Source: a bacterium
Lineage (GTDB): Bacteria; CLD3; SB21
Reading direction: 5' to 3'
DNA length: 38,898 bases
Assembly (NCBI GenBank): GCA_016787925.1
Contig: JAEUSK010000195.1
Location: 1-38,898 of the forward strand
A program made the position numbers and the translations under genes. Below the pieces are notes generated by a model. That model worked only from the letters and a program-made list of their open reading frames with translations, did not search any database and was not told the origin of the DNA. The number at the start of each line of letters is the position of its first letter. Position 1 is the first letter of the stretch. Of this stretch, positions 24,958-32,283 are shown one piece after another.

Positions 24958-24986
24958 ACGAACAAATTCCATGGGAATTCGTTCGT
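24958..24986. promoter_or_regulatory. Inverted repeat just downstream of the cluster promoter
   Basis: ACGAACAAATTCC and GGAATTCGTTCGT pair with one mismatch around a 3-nt loop. It would begin roughly 8 nt after the predicted transcription start. It may be an operator or a 5' mRNA hairpin; the absence of a T-run argues against a terminator. Confidence 0.55.
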
Positions 24987-25056
24987 ACATGTCCCACACA
25001 CCCGTCTTTTTGACAGAATTATGTTTGACAGATAGCGGCTTTTATCAGAGGCATTT

Positions 25057-25431
25057 ATGTCCGAAAAATTAAAACGTATCTTGATTGTGGATGATGAAGA
25101 AACTCTGACATTCAGTTTGTATCAGAGTTTTATAATCTCCAAGGAAAATTACGAAGTCGTCACGGCGGCTTCCGGCAACGAAGCATGGGAAAAATTTACC
25201 GAAAATCCTTTCGACGTCGTGCTCACGGATATTACAATGCCCGGTATCACGGGTATCGAGCTCTTGAAACGGGTCAAAAAAGAACGCCCACAGACTTTTG
25301 TTATCATGATGACCGCTTACGGCTCGGATGAGAAAAAGGAAGAAGCAATGAATAATGGCGCTTTCCGGTACGTTGAGAAGCCGTTTGAAATAAAGGCGAT
25401 GAAAAGTATTATCGCAGAAGCTGTAAAGTAA
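25057..25431 (+). CDS. Single-domain response regulator (receiver only)
   Basis: 124 residues, one CheY-like receiver. Acidic pocket Asp12/Asp13, phospho-acceptor Asp58 (DVVLTDITMPG), Thr86 (MMTAYG) and Lys108 (YVEKPF) are all present. There is no output domain and no histidine kinase gene nearby. It is the first gene of the co-oriented block that ends with the MglA-type GTPase, 19 bp before the next gene. It likely links a distant kinase to the DUF4388/roadblock proteins. AGAGG precedes the ATG. Confidence 0.9.
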   Translation: MSEKLKRILIVDDEETLTFSLYQSFIISKENYEVVTAASGNEAWEKFTENPFDVVLTDITMPGITGIELLKRVKKERPQTFVIMMTAYGSDEKKEEAMNNGAFRYVEKPFEIKAMKSIIAEAVK

Positions 25432-25450
25432 ACTTGAAAGTTATAATGTA

Positions 25451-26104
25451 ATGGCTCTGGTTGGTAATTTAAAAGATTTGAAACTGGCAAATATTGTTCA
25501 GTTGAACTGTCTGGAAAAAAATGAAGCGTTATTCACGCTCGATCTCCGGCAGAAAGTCGGCAAAATCTATTTTGCGGAAGGCAATATCGTTCACGCAACC
25601 TTCGGCAATTCAGAAGGTGAAGAAGCTGTTCATCAGATTTTAAAGATTAAAGAAGGGCCATTCAAAGTTGAAAACGACGTTCCGCCGCCGAAACGCACGA
25701 TTACAACGCCGTGGAGCAATCTTCTCCTGGAAGGCCTGCGAATTATTGACGAAGCGACTGAAGCAAAAGGCGATGCGCTGACCAAATTCAGTAAAGATAT
25801 AAAGAACGTTAATGGCGTTAACGGCGTTCTTATCTGCAGTATCATGGGTGAAATTCTGATGGAAGAAGGTATCGCCAACGGCAAGCGTGCATCGGCCGCC
25901 ATGGCGTTCATTACAAGAAAAATCGAAAAGATCGGACGCGCATCCAAATTCGGCACATTTAAGACCGGCATCTTAAGCGGAAAAACGGAACGAAAAGTAC
26001 TGTCAAAGTGGAACGAGGATGTGGTTGAATTAAACGTAGATTCTAAGGCTTCAATCGAAGTTATTGAACAATCTCTGTTAAAGGCCGAGTCGGCGCCGCG
26101 TTAA
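25451..26104 (+). CDS. DUF4388-roadblock/LC7 fusion protein
   Basis: 217 residues. The N-terminal DUF4388 (about 1-95) has MALVGNLKDLKLANIVQLNC, then GKIYFAEGNIVHATFGNSEGEEAVHQIL. The C-terminal roadblock/LC7 domain (about 112-215) has VNGVNGVLICSIMGEILMEE, then KVLSKWNEDVVELNVDSKAS. DUF4388 (PatA-like) domains occur in bacterial signalling proteins. Roadblock proteins bind and activate MglA-type GTPases. The fusion would couple a signal to the GTPase. It sits between the receiver gene and a second roadblock-like gene. Confidence 0.8.
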   Translation: MALVGNLKDLKLANIVQLNCLEKNEALFTLDLRQKVGKIYFAEGNIVHATFGNSEGEEAVHQILKIKEGPFKVENDVPPPKRTITTPWSNLLLEGLRIIDEATEAKGDALTKFSKDIKNVNGVNGVLICSIMGEILMEEGIANGKRASAAMAFITRKIEKIGRASKFGTFKTGILSGKTERKVLSKWNEDVVELNVDSKASIEVIEQSLLKAESAPR

Positions 26105-26126
26105 AAGATAACACGCGAAGGAATGT

Positions 26127-26564
26127 ATGAAGGATAAATTGGCAGAAATTAACAGCGTAGCAGGCGTCAAGTCCTCTTTCTTTTATTTGAATGACGGAGA
26201 AATCGTGTTTCAGTCTTTGCCGCCCGGTTTCGACCAGGATACATTCGTCGAGATCGCAAAAGATTTTGTGCAAATGGCGGCAATATGCGACAGGCTTCAG
26301 TCTGTGAGCAACGAATATGACCTTAAGTACGACAGCGGAAGAATAATAGCCTTTACCCAGCATAACTATAATCTGATCGTATTATGTGATGTCAATGTGA
26401 GCCTTGCCATGTTGCGGCTTACGATCAATGTCGCAATCGCCGACCTTGAAGCCGATAAGAAATTTCAAAAACGCGTAGCCAAAGTGGAAACGACCCGGCG
26501 TAGTTTTTTGGTGCGAAGCAATATGGATCCGGACAGCTGGACGCTCACAGAGATAGTCAACTAA
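26127..26564 (+). CDS. Roadblock/LC7-like protein
   Basis: 145 residues. The pattern is KLAEINSVAGVKSSFFYLNDGE (helix 1 and first strand), FVEIAKDFVQMAAICDRLQ (central helix), YDSGRIIAFTQHNYNLIVLCDVNVSLAMLRLTINVA (strands and last helix), which is the five-element roadblock fold. Sequence conservation is weak, and a tail of about 35 residues follows. AAGGA precedes the ATG. It is 22 bp after the DUF4388-roadblock gene, so clearly operonic. It may be a partner that forms hetero-oligomers with the other roadblock domains of the cluster. Confidence 0.65.
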   Translation: MKDKLAEINSVAGVKSSFFYLNDGEIVFQSLPPGFDQDTFVEIAKDFVQMAAICDRLQSVSNEYDLKYDSGRIIAFTQHNYNLIVLCDVNVSLAMLRLTINVAIADLEADKKFQKRVAKVETTRRSFLVRSNMDPDSWTLTEIVN

Positions 26565-26588
26565 TTTTTTGTAGGATAAGGAGAACTT

Positions 26589-27389
26589 ATGTCAAGTGTA
26601 TTAACGGGAAATTTGGCGTATGTCGAAGTGATCGATATCCTCAAACTGCTTGCATCAGGCGACAAAGACGGTAAACTATTGCTGCAAAAAGAAGACGCTC
26701 GTGAAAACGGAGAAATTTATCTCGCAGGCGGACGGGTTGTGCATGCGGTATGCGACAACTACCTTGGAGAAACGGCCTTCCGGGATCTGGTTCTTTGGCA
26801 GTCGGGCAAATTTGCATTTGAACCCGGTTCCACCACCACACAAAAAACCATTGAAAAGGACACGGGCCAGTTGCTTTCTGAAAGCACCGCTCTTTTTCAA
26901 TCATGGCAAAAAATTCATCATCTCATTCCTTCGTTTCGCATCAAATTCAAACAAACAGGACAAGAACCCCACGGTTCGATCAAGTTAAAGGGTAATGACT
27001 GGGAGATTCTGAATGCATTATCGGACGCCGAGTTGTCGGTTACCGAATTGTCTCAGAAGATGAATATGAGAGAAATGGACATTGCCGCTATTTTATACAC
27101 TCTGGTCGAGGCGGGTGTTGTCGAATCCGGCGCCGAAACGAAGCCCATACGCAAAGAGGTCGTTGATGAAAAGTTTTTCAAAACGGTTGAGAATGAGTTA
27201 ATACAGCTTATAGGCCCGGTTGCATCTATTATTGTCGACGATGTGATCGAAGGATTTGGCGAAAGCCGCAGCACATTCCCTAAAGACAAAGTGGCTGCGC
27301 TTGTGGAAGGCATCAGTAATGAAATATACGATCCCGCCAAACAGGTCAGTTTTCAGAAATTTATGTTTAAACAGATCAAATCTCTGTAA
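26589..27389 (+). CDS. DUF4388 protein with winged-helix-like and DUF8082-like C-terminus
   Basis: 266 residues. DUF4388 (about 1-95): LTGNLAYVEVIDILKLLASG, then GEIYLAGGRVVHAVCDNYLGETAF. A middle region (about 130-190) reads like a small winged helix (NDWEILNALSDAELSVTELS, AAILYTLVEAGVVE). The C-terminal segment FFKTVENELIQLIGPVASII...FPKDKVAALVEGISNEI matches what I recall of DUF8082, a helical domain in signalling proteins. There is no enzymatic motif. It carries an AAGGAG ribosome site and lies in the middle of the block. It may act as an adaptor between the receiver and the GTPase module. Confidence 0.72.
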   Translation: MSSVLTGNLAYVEVIDILKLLASGDKDGKLLLQKEDARENGEIYLAGGRVVHAVCDNYLGETAFRDLVLWQSGKFAFEPGSTTTQKTIEKDTGQLLSESTALFQSWQKIHHLIPSFRIKFKQTGQEPHGSIKLKGNDWEILNALSDAELSVTELSQKMNMREMDIAAILYTLVEAGVVESGAETKPIRKEVVDEKFFKTVENELIQLIGPVASIIVDDVIEGFGESRSTFPKDKVAALVEGISNEIYDPAKQVSFQKFMFKQIKSL

Positions 27390-27420
27390 AAATTTGTTTA
27401 CGTGAAAATCGGAGTGAAGT

Positions 27421-28197
27421 ATGGCTAAAGGTCTCAGTCTTAAATGGAAAGTGCCGATTGTTATTGTCAGCGGCGCTCTCATCATCGGAATCGGTATTAC
27501 TTTCCTTGTAGTAAAACTTGTATCAGATTCACTGCAGACGGAATTGACCGAACGCGGGAAAGCCATCGCAACCACATTGGCAAAACAGGTCGAAAGGCCG
27601 TTGGTCGGCGACGATGAGGTGGATATTCAAAATCTCGTCGATATTTCATCCAAATTTACGGCCGTATCTTATGTCTATATTTCCGATAAGGACAAAAAGG
27701 TCGCCGCACAGAAATTTAAGGTTGGTTCCTACAACCAACGCCAGGTATTGCAGGAAAGCGTGATCAAGGAAATCAAGAGCGATTACAAGATCGACCTTAC
27801 GAAGGTGGAGAATGCCACTGAGTTAGGCGAAATGGTTGAGATTGAGAATTATGAGATTTCAACTCCAATCGGCGAAAGCGTGCTGGGTTATGCCCACGTA
27901 GGCATGTCGCGGAAATATATGGATGACATCATTCGCAGCACGGCTATTTTGGTTGGCGGCGTTCTGGCTTTTTCAATAATTATGGGTATCATCGTTTCGG
28001 TGTATCTATCCAACAAACTAACCAAACAACTCTTATATCTCACGGACTCGGCTGACAAAATCAGTATGGGTGACCTGGAAAGTATCGTTCGAATAGACTC
28101 CTCAGATGAAATCGGGGAATTGGCCAATGCGATCGAACGATTACGTGAAAGCTTAAAAGCCGCGATCGACCGGTTGAAACGAAAAAAGATATCCTGA
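27421..28197 (+). CDS. Membrane sensor with HAMP domain but no output domain
   Basis: 258 residues. TM1 (about 10-33: VPIVIVSGALIIGIGITFLVV), a periplasmic region (about 34-170) with a single-Cache/PAS-like pattern ending in a strand that reads TPIGESVLGYAHVGM, and TM2 (about 178-202: AILVGGVLAFSIIMGIIVSVYL). A HAMP domain follows (about 203-252: LLYLTDSADKISMGDLESIV, then SSDEIGELANAIERL). The protein stops shortly after HAMP, with only RLKRKKIS left, so there is no kinase, methyl-acceptor or cyclase domain. In this position it may transmit a signal directly to a roadblock or DUF4388 partner. 31 bp separate it from the preceding gene. Confidence 0.8.
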   Translation: MAKGLSLKWKVPIVIVSGALIIGIGITFLVVKLVSDSLQTELTERGKAIATTLAKQVERPLVGDDEVDIQNLVDISSKFTAVSYVYISDKDKKVAAQKFKVGSYNQRQVLQESVIKEIKSDYKIDLTKVENATELGEMVEIENYEISTPIGESVLGYAHVGMSRKYMDDIIRSTAILVGGVLAFSIIMGIIVSVYLSNKLTKQLLYLTDSADKISMGDLESIVRIDSSDEIGELANAIERLRESLKAAIDRLKRKKIS

Positions 28198-28223
28198 TCC
28201 GGCATAGTTTAAGAAAAAAAATA

Positions 28224-28252
28224 TTGACTGTTGCTCTAAAATTATATACACT
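28224..28252 (+). promoter_or_regulatory. Possible internal promoter upstream of the roadblock-mglA pair
   Basis: TTGACT (28224-28229), 17 bp, TACACT (28247-28252). It is a moderate match in the only sizeable gap (146 bp) within the cluster, so the last two genes may also be transcribed separately. Confidence 0.4.
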
Positions 28253-28343
28253 TAGGCTAAAGTAATTCCCGTTCTGATTTCATACCGTATTTCTACAGCA
28301 AATAGAAAAATTTGTTAATTCTAACATAAAAAAGGGTACCGTT

Positions 28344-28859
28344 ATGTTGCAGACGAAGAAATTAAAAGACGGCAGTAAACAAATTATCCTTAACGGGAAG
28401 CAATTTGAAGGCGTCACGAAGGTTTTGTCTGAGCTGGCTTCAAAGACCAAAGCCTCTGCGATCCTGTTCGCCGACATGAGCGGCCAGTTGATCAGCCAGC
28501 GCGGAAATACCGATAAAATGAACACGACGGTGCTATCCGCTCTTGCTGCGAGTGATTTTGCCGCGACGGCCGAAATGGCTAAGCTCGTAGGAGAAGACGC
28601 CAAATTCAAACTGCTTTTCCATGAGGGCGAGAAAAGGAACGTGTACCTCTCCAACGTCGGAGATAATTTTTTCCTCGTCGTTGTGTTTGATACCAGCGTT
28701 ACGCTTGGACTGATCCGTATCTATACTAAGAAAGCTATTCAGAATCTGTTGGATATTTTTGAAGATTCAGCAAACCAAACCGACGACAGCGCGAAAGACC
28801 TGATCGATTCCGAATTCGGCTCTTTGCTCGGCGATGCTTTGGATGAATCGTTCAAATAA
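28344..28859 (+). CDS. Roadblock/LC7 protein, MglB-like
   Basis: 171 residues. The domain spans about 20-140: GVTKVLSELASKTKASAILFADMSGQLIS, then LSALAASDFAATAEMAKLVG, then LLFHEGEKRNVYLSNVGDNFFLVVVFD, then GLIRIYTKKA. The FADMSGQL and FFLVVVFD strands match bacterial MglB-type roadblock proteins. MglB is the GTPase-activating partner of MglA. The last 35 residues are acidic (DSAKDLIDSEFGSLLGD). It is 48 bp before the GTPase gene. The position and fold make it the likely direct partner; GAP activity is inferred. Confidence 0.82.
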   Translation: MLQTKKLKDGSKQIILNGKQFEGVTKVLSELASKTKASAILFADMSGQLISQRGNTDKMNTTVLSALAASDFAATAEMAKLVGEDAKFKLLFHEGEKRNVYLSNVGDNFFLVVVFDTSVTLGLIRIYTKKAIQNLLDIFEDSANQTDDSAKDLIDSEFGSLLGDALDESFK

Positions 28860-28907
28860 CGGATCTATATTGAATTATTTTAAACCAATTAATAGAGAGG
28901 CAGACTA

Positions 28908-29492
28908 ATGTTCATCAATTGGGCTTTGCAAGAGATAAACTTGAAGATAGTTTACTACGGCCCCGGTATGAGCGGAAAGACCACCAACTTAGAGTATATT
29001 CACTCCAAAATGGATCCATCCTTAGCCGGTGAACTCGTTTCGTTGAAAACCAAAGAAGATCGTACTATCTTTTTTGACTTTTTGCAATTAGAAGTCGGAC
29101 GTATTAAAGGTAAAAAACCTAAATTTAATTTGTACACCGTTCCAGGCCAGGTGTACTATGCCTCCAGCCGTAAGGTTATTTTGAATGGAGTAGACGGCAT
29201 CGTATTTGTCGCCGATTCTCAAAAGCACCGTATGGACGGCAATATTGAAACGCTGCTGGATCTTGAAAATAATTTGCGTGAAGACGGGCACAGTTTGGAC
29301 ACCTTCCCATGGGTTATCCAGTACAACAAACGTGACTTGCCGGATATTGAAACAGTAGAAAATCTTCAGAAACGCCTCAACTACTTCAGCGTTCCATATT
29401 ATGAAGCAGTTGGAATCAAGGGTAACGGTGTTTTTGATACGCTAAAAGCTATTATCAATAAAGTCGTGGGCAACGTTCAAAAACAACTCTAA
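28908..29492 (+). CDS. mglA: MglA-type small GTPase
   Basis: 194 residues, Ras-like. G1/P-loop GPGMSGKT (residues 18-25) after NLKIVYY, switch region with FFDFLQLEVG, G3 replaced by TVPGQ (76-80, lacking the usual DxxG Asp, as is normal for MglA), and NKRD (139-142) for guanine specificity. It closely follows the Myxococcus MglA pattern, including YTVPGQVYY and GVDGIVFVADSQ. MglA GTPases set cell polarity and motility and are switched off by MglB. GAGAGG precedes the ATG, and the gene ends at a strong terminator. The cluster lacks known motor genes, so the output is unknown. Confidence 0.93.
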   Translation: MFINWALQEINLKIVYYGPGMSGKTTNLEYIHSKMDPSLAGELVSLKTKEDRTIFFDFLQLEVGRIKGKKPKFNLYTVPGQVYYASSRKVILNGVDGIVFVADSQKHRMDGNIETLLDLENNLREDGHSLDTFPWVIQYNKRDLPDIETVENLQKRLNYFSVPYYEAVGIKGNGVFDTLKAIINKVVGNVQKQL

Positions 29493-29514
29493 CCACATTG
29501 ACATTATTTTTTAT

Positions 29515-29547
29515 AACCCCGCATGGTTAAATGTGGGGTTTTTTTTT
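29515..29547 (+). terminator. Rho-independent terminator of the MglA cluster
   Basis: AACCCCGCAT and ATGTGGGGTT form a 10-bp stem (one G-T) with a 6-nt loop, followed by seven Ts. The stem overlaps the ATG at 29531 of the uppP frame, which shows that this ATG is not used. Confidence 0.85.
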
Positions 29548-29572
29548 GACTTTACTAAATAAGGAAACATAT

Positions 29573-30412
29573 TTGGACTTATTTCAATCTTTTGTGGTTG
29601 GTTTAGTTCAAGGAATAACCGAGTTTCTGCCAATCAGCAGTACGGCACATGTTCGTATCATACCGTCGCTCTTGGGCTGGAACGATCCCGGCGCTGCGGT
29701 CACGGCCGTAACGCAGCTCGGAACGCTTGCCGCAGTCCTCGTGTTTTTTAAGAATGACTTATGGTCACTCACCCAGGCCGGAGCAAAATCTATCGTCCAG
29801 TTTAGACAACGAAGCCAATGGGACGTGGAGACGTTAAGACGGATCAAATTGGCTTGGTTTATTGTGCTCGGAACTTTGCCTATTGGCATATTTGGCCTGG
29901 CATTTAAGCATCAGATTGAAAATGATCTTCGGAGTCTTTCCATCATCGGATGGAGCCTGATCGGATTAGCTTTGTTATTGGGTTTAGCGGAAGTAGTTGC
30001 CAAACACCGGCGAAAGATCGAAGAGATGAATTTCCTCGATACACAAGTTATCGGCCTGGCTCAGGCTGTAGCGTTGATCCCCGGGGCGTCCCGATCTGGC
30101 GTGACCATAACGGCGGGCTTGTTCTTGGGGCTAACCCGTGAAAGCGCGGCGCGGTTTTCATTCTTACTGTCCGTACCGGCAATACTGGCCAGCGGATTGC
30201 TTGAACTCAAAGAGCTCCTGCAGCACGGTATCGGTGATGAAGGGTTGTTCAATCTCATCGTAGCTACGGTGGTTGCAGGTGTTGTGGGTTATCTGTCAAT
30301 CGCTTTTTTAATTCGCTGGCTACAGACGCGTTCGACACTGATTTTTATTGTCTATCGGATCGTTCTTGGAATCTTGGTTCTTTTTCTTGCGAGCCATCAA
30401 ATCATACGATAA
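29573..30412 (+). CDS. uppP: Undecaprenyl-diphosphatase UppP (BacA)
   Basis: 279 residues from TTG 29573. AAGGA (29561-29565) is 7 nt before this codon, and MDLFQSFVVGLVQGITEF is the usual UppP start. The in-frame ATG at 29531 lies in the preceding terminator. Family signatures: GLVQGITEFLPISSTAH near residues 9-25 (the E/S/H catalytic region) and PGASRSGVTI for the phosphate. About eight membrane helices are present. The enzyme dephosphorylates C55-PP to recycle the peptidoglycan lipid carrier at the inner membrane. A bidirectional terminator follows. Confidence 0.94.
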   Translation: MDLFQSFVVGLVQGITEFLPISSTAHVRIIPSLLGWNDPGAAVTAVTQLGTLAAVLVFFKNDLWSLTQAGAKSIVQFRQRSQWDVETLRRIKLAWFIVLGTLPIGIFGLAFKHQIENDLRSLSIIGWSLIGLALLLGLAEVVAKHRRKIEEMNFLDTQVIGLAQAVALIPGASRSGVTITAGLFLGLTRESAARFSFLLSVPAILASGLLELKELLQHGIGDEGLFNLIVATVVAGVVGYLSIAFLIRWLQTRSTLIFIVYRIVLGILVLFLASHQIIR

Positions 30413-30428
30413 TTTAGGACATATAAAT

Positions 30429-30458
30429 AAAAAGGCGCTCAAAATTGAGCGCCTTTTC
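30429..30458. terminator. Bidirectional rho-independent terminator
   Basis: AAAAGGCGCTCAA and TTGAGCGCCTTTT form a 13-bp perfect stem with a 2-nt loop. It lies between uppP and the convergent multihaem cytochrome gene. Confidence 0.88.
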
Positions 30459-30482
30459 GCATTCCGAATTTGCTTCCGATAT

Positions 30483-31658
30483 TTAAGGATGCACATCGTA
30501 AGCAGAAAGTTCTGATAAAGATTTCGTACTTCCTGTTCCGCCTACATTGTTGCCGTCTTTATGGCAAGAGTAGCAAGCCCAATCCAGTGTTACGCCGGTG
30601 GACTTACCGCTCACCAGGCGAATGGAACCCGAGCCGGTCATTGATCCAATAGTGAACATAGAATCTTTTGGAAAGGCGTTATCATTAATCTTAAAGATAT
30701 GGCTGGAAATATCTCCTTTATGCACGTTGGCCGCGACGGCTGATTTTCCGGTATACGCCATGTGGCACTTGGCACAGTCCACAGAGGCGTGCGGTCCGTT
30801 TTGAATCTTACCTGTGTGACAACCTGAACTTGTGCATTCGATTTTCATATTCCCGTTGCTGTTGTCTCTGAAGTACAAAAGGCCCTTGTGCGGATCATGG
30901 CATGTGACGCACGATAAGTTTGAATGTGGGCTTGCCTTGAGTTCATTGTACTGTTCATGATGTTCCACAAAACCGCTCTTGACCGGGACAGTAGCCGTAT
31001 ATCCTCCACGTTGATGGCATTTTCCGCAAAGCGCATTAGTACGATCAATCAGCATCGGTATGCCGTCAGGGTTGAATGCGTGCTGTGAACCTTTATCATG
31101 GCATTCTTCGCACTGGATACCGGTAAATTGAAAATTACCAAACATATTCGGTTTCCATGCGCTGTCAGGATCCGCTCCGGTGGTATGACAGACAAAACAG
31201 TTGTAATCGTACTTTGTTTCAGAAGTTTTATTGTAATCAGCAAAAGCCGACGTAGCCAGATTGTACTGATTCAGACCTTGACCGCCGCCGCTGCCGCCGG
31301 TTCCATAAACAAAGCCATCCGATTTGAGAAAACGGGCTTTCCACCCGTAGCCCCCTATTATGTACTCGAAGTCCGTCCAGGAGGTCCCGGCGGGTGGATT
31401 GGGCACTCCGGCTGATGTACCTGCCGGAAAGGTGGGAGCAACCCCGTTTAATTTCTGCACTTTGTATGGATGGCCGGATTTGACAAAATCGGCGTAGATG
31501 TCGGCGTGACAATCGGTTTCGGCACAGCTCTCCGATCCAACATAGGCCAACGGGGGCGCATCGACCAGAACTTCTTTCTTTTCGGCTTCGCAACCCACGG
31601 CAAGTACCATAAATACAAGTGAAACAGAGACTCTCAAAAAGCCTGATATTCTGTTCAT
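30483..31658 (-). CDS. Multihaem c-type cytochrome lipoprotein (8 motifs)
   Basis: 391 residues. Lipobox LAVGC gives lipidated Cys23. Six CxxCH sites (first Cys at 154, 183, 211, 250, 295, 362) and two CX4CH sites (Cys45-His51, Cys275-His281) give up to eight haems. Many extra His residues can be distal ligands. The arrangement resembles NapC/NrfB- or decahaem-type periplasmic or outer-surface electron carriers; I cannot assign it to a named oxidoreductase, and no partner enzyme subunit is fused. A 34-bp OmpR-type site lies about 125 bp before the start. AGGAGA precedes the ATG. The role is probably electron transfer at the envelope. Confidence 0.9.
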   Translation of the reverse strand: MNRISGFLRVSVSLVFMVLAVGCEAEKKEVLVDAPPLAYVGSESCAETDCHADIYADFVKSGHPYKVQKLNGVAPTFPAGTSAGVPNPPAGTSWTDFEYIIGGYGWKARFLKSDGFVYGTGGSGGGQGLNQYNLATSAFADYNKTSETKYDYNCFVCHTTGADPDSAWKPNMFGNFQFTGIQCEECHDKGSQHAFNPDGIPMLIDRTNALCGKCHQRGGYTATVPVKSGFVEHHEQYNELKASPHSNLSCVTCHDPHKGLLYFRDNSNGNMKIECTSSGCHTGKIQNGPHASVDCAKCHMAYTGKSAVAANVHKGDISSHIFKINDNAFPKDSMFTIGSMTGSGSIRLVSGKSTGVTLDWACYSCHKDGNNVGGTGSTKSLSELSAYDVHP

Positions 31659-31977
31659 ATCTTCTCCTCTTCTAAGGGTTATTGGTTATATTTGACATTA
31701 GCAGTTAAAACATGTAAGAGAGTGCAACCTCTCCGGGCAAAAAGAATTTACGCTATAAAGTTAAAGACAATTGACATTCTTACAACTTAAGTTATCCTTA
31801 ATTTTTGTTAAGGAATTGCACATTGGTTATAAATTCATCACCTGCAATGCGGCTGATTTTCCTTAACCCGGTTATCTCTTATCTGTCCTCATTCAGAAAA
31901 TCACTTGGTTGATCACACAGTGCAAATCAAAATTACCTTTTCCATTGTATCAAAGAATCTACTTCTTTTCGGTTCGT
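31659..31977. other. Intergenic region between cytochrome and ferredoxin genes, 319 bp
   Basis: AT-rich. It holds the predicted operator and promoter of the cytochrome gene (31771-31816). The rest (31817-31977) shows no gene, hairpin or repeat that I can support. Confidence 0.6.
31783..31816 (-). promoter_or_regulatory. Predicted OmpR-type operator, site A
   Basis: On the minus strand it reads CCTTAAC, ATTAAGG and ACTTAAG, so TTAA half-sites are spaced 10 and 11 bp apart, one helical turn. Nearly the same 34 bp recur at 32982-33015. It lies about 125 bp upstream of the cytochrome start codon, and a weak -10 (TAAGAAT) follows in both sites. The neighbouring OmpR-family regulator is the obvious candidate to bind it. 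Confidence 0.65.
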
Positions 31978-32280
31978 TCATTTCAGAAGGATAGCTGATT
32001 CTTCCTCAATCTGTTGTAACGTAAGCGCACACACCGGACATTCTTTTTCACACAGCATACAGCCGTTACAATGCGGAGGGTTTGCTAACCAAGGAAATGT
32101 CATCATTCCCGATGGAGGCAATTCGTTGGCTCTATACGGGCCAAGAGCCAGATATGCTAGTCTTTCGCCTTCAACACCGGACGAATTGTGAATTCTCATA
32201 TTGATTGCCCGCTCCGGGCATACATCCATACAGATACCGCATGAAATACAAAATTTTGCGTTCAATTTAAGTTTCAACAT
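31978..32280 (-). CDS. 2[4Fe-4S] ferredoxin-type protein
   Basis: 100 residues. It has two cluster motifs, Cys11-x2-Cys14-x2-Cys17-x3-Cys21-Pro and Cys71-x2-Cys74-x2-Cys77-x3-Cys81-Pro, separated by a long 49-residue insert that is Pro- and Gly-rich. The size and insert differ from short clostridial ferredoxins and look more like an electron-transfer subunit for a membrane complex. It lies 3 bp after the preceding membrane-protein gene, so the two are translated as a pair. No soluble oxidoreductase is next to it. Confidence 0.87.
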   Translation of the reverse strand: MLKLKLNAKFCISCGICMDVCPERAINMRIHNSSGVEGERLAYLALGPYRANELPPSGMMTFPWLANPPHCNGCMLCEKECPVCALTLQQIEEESAILLK

Positions 32281-32283
32281 TTT

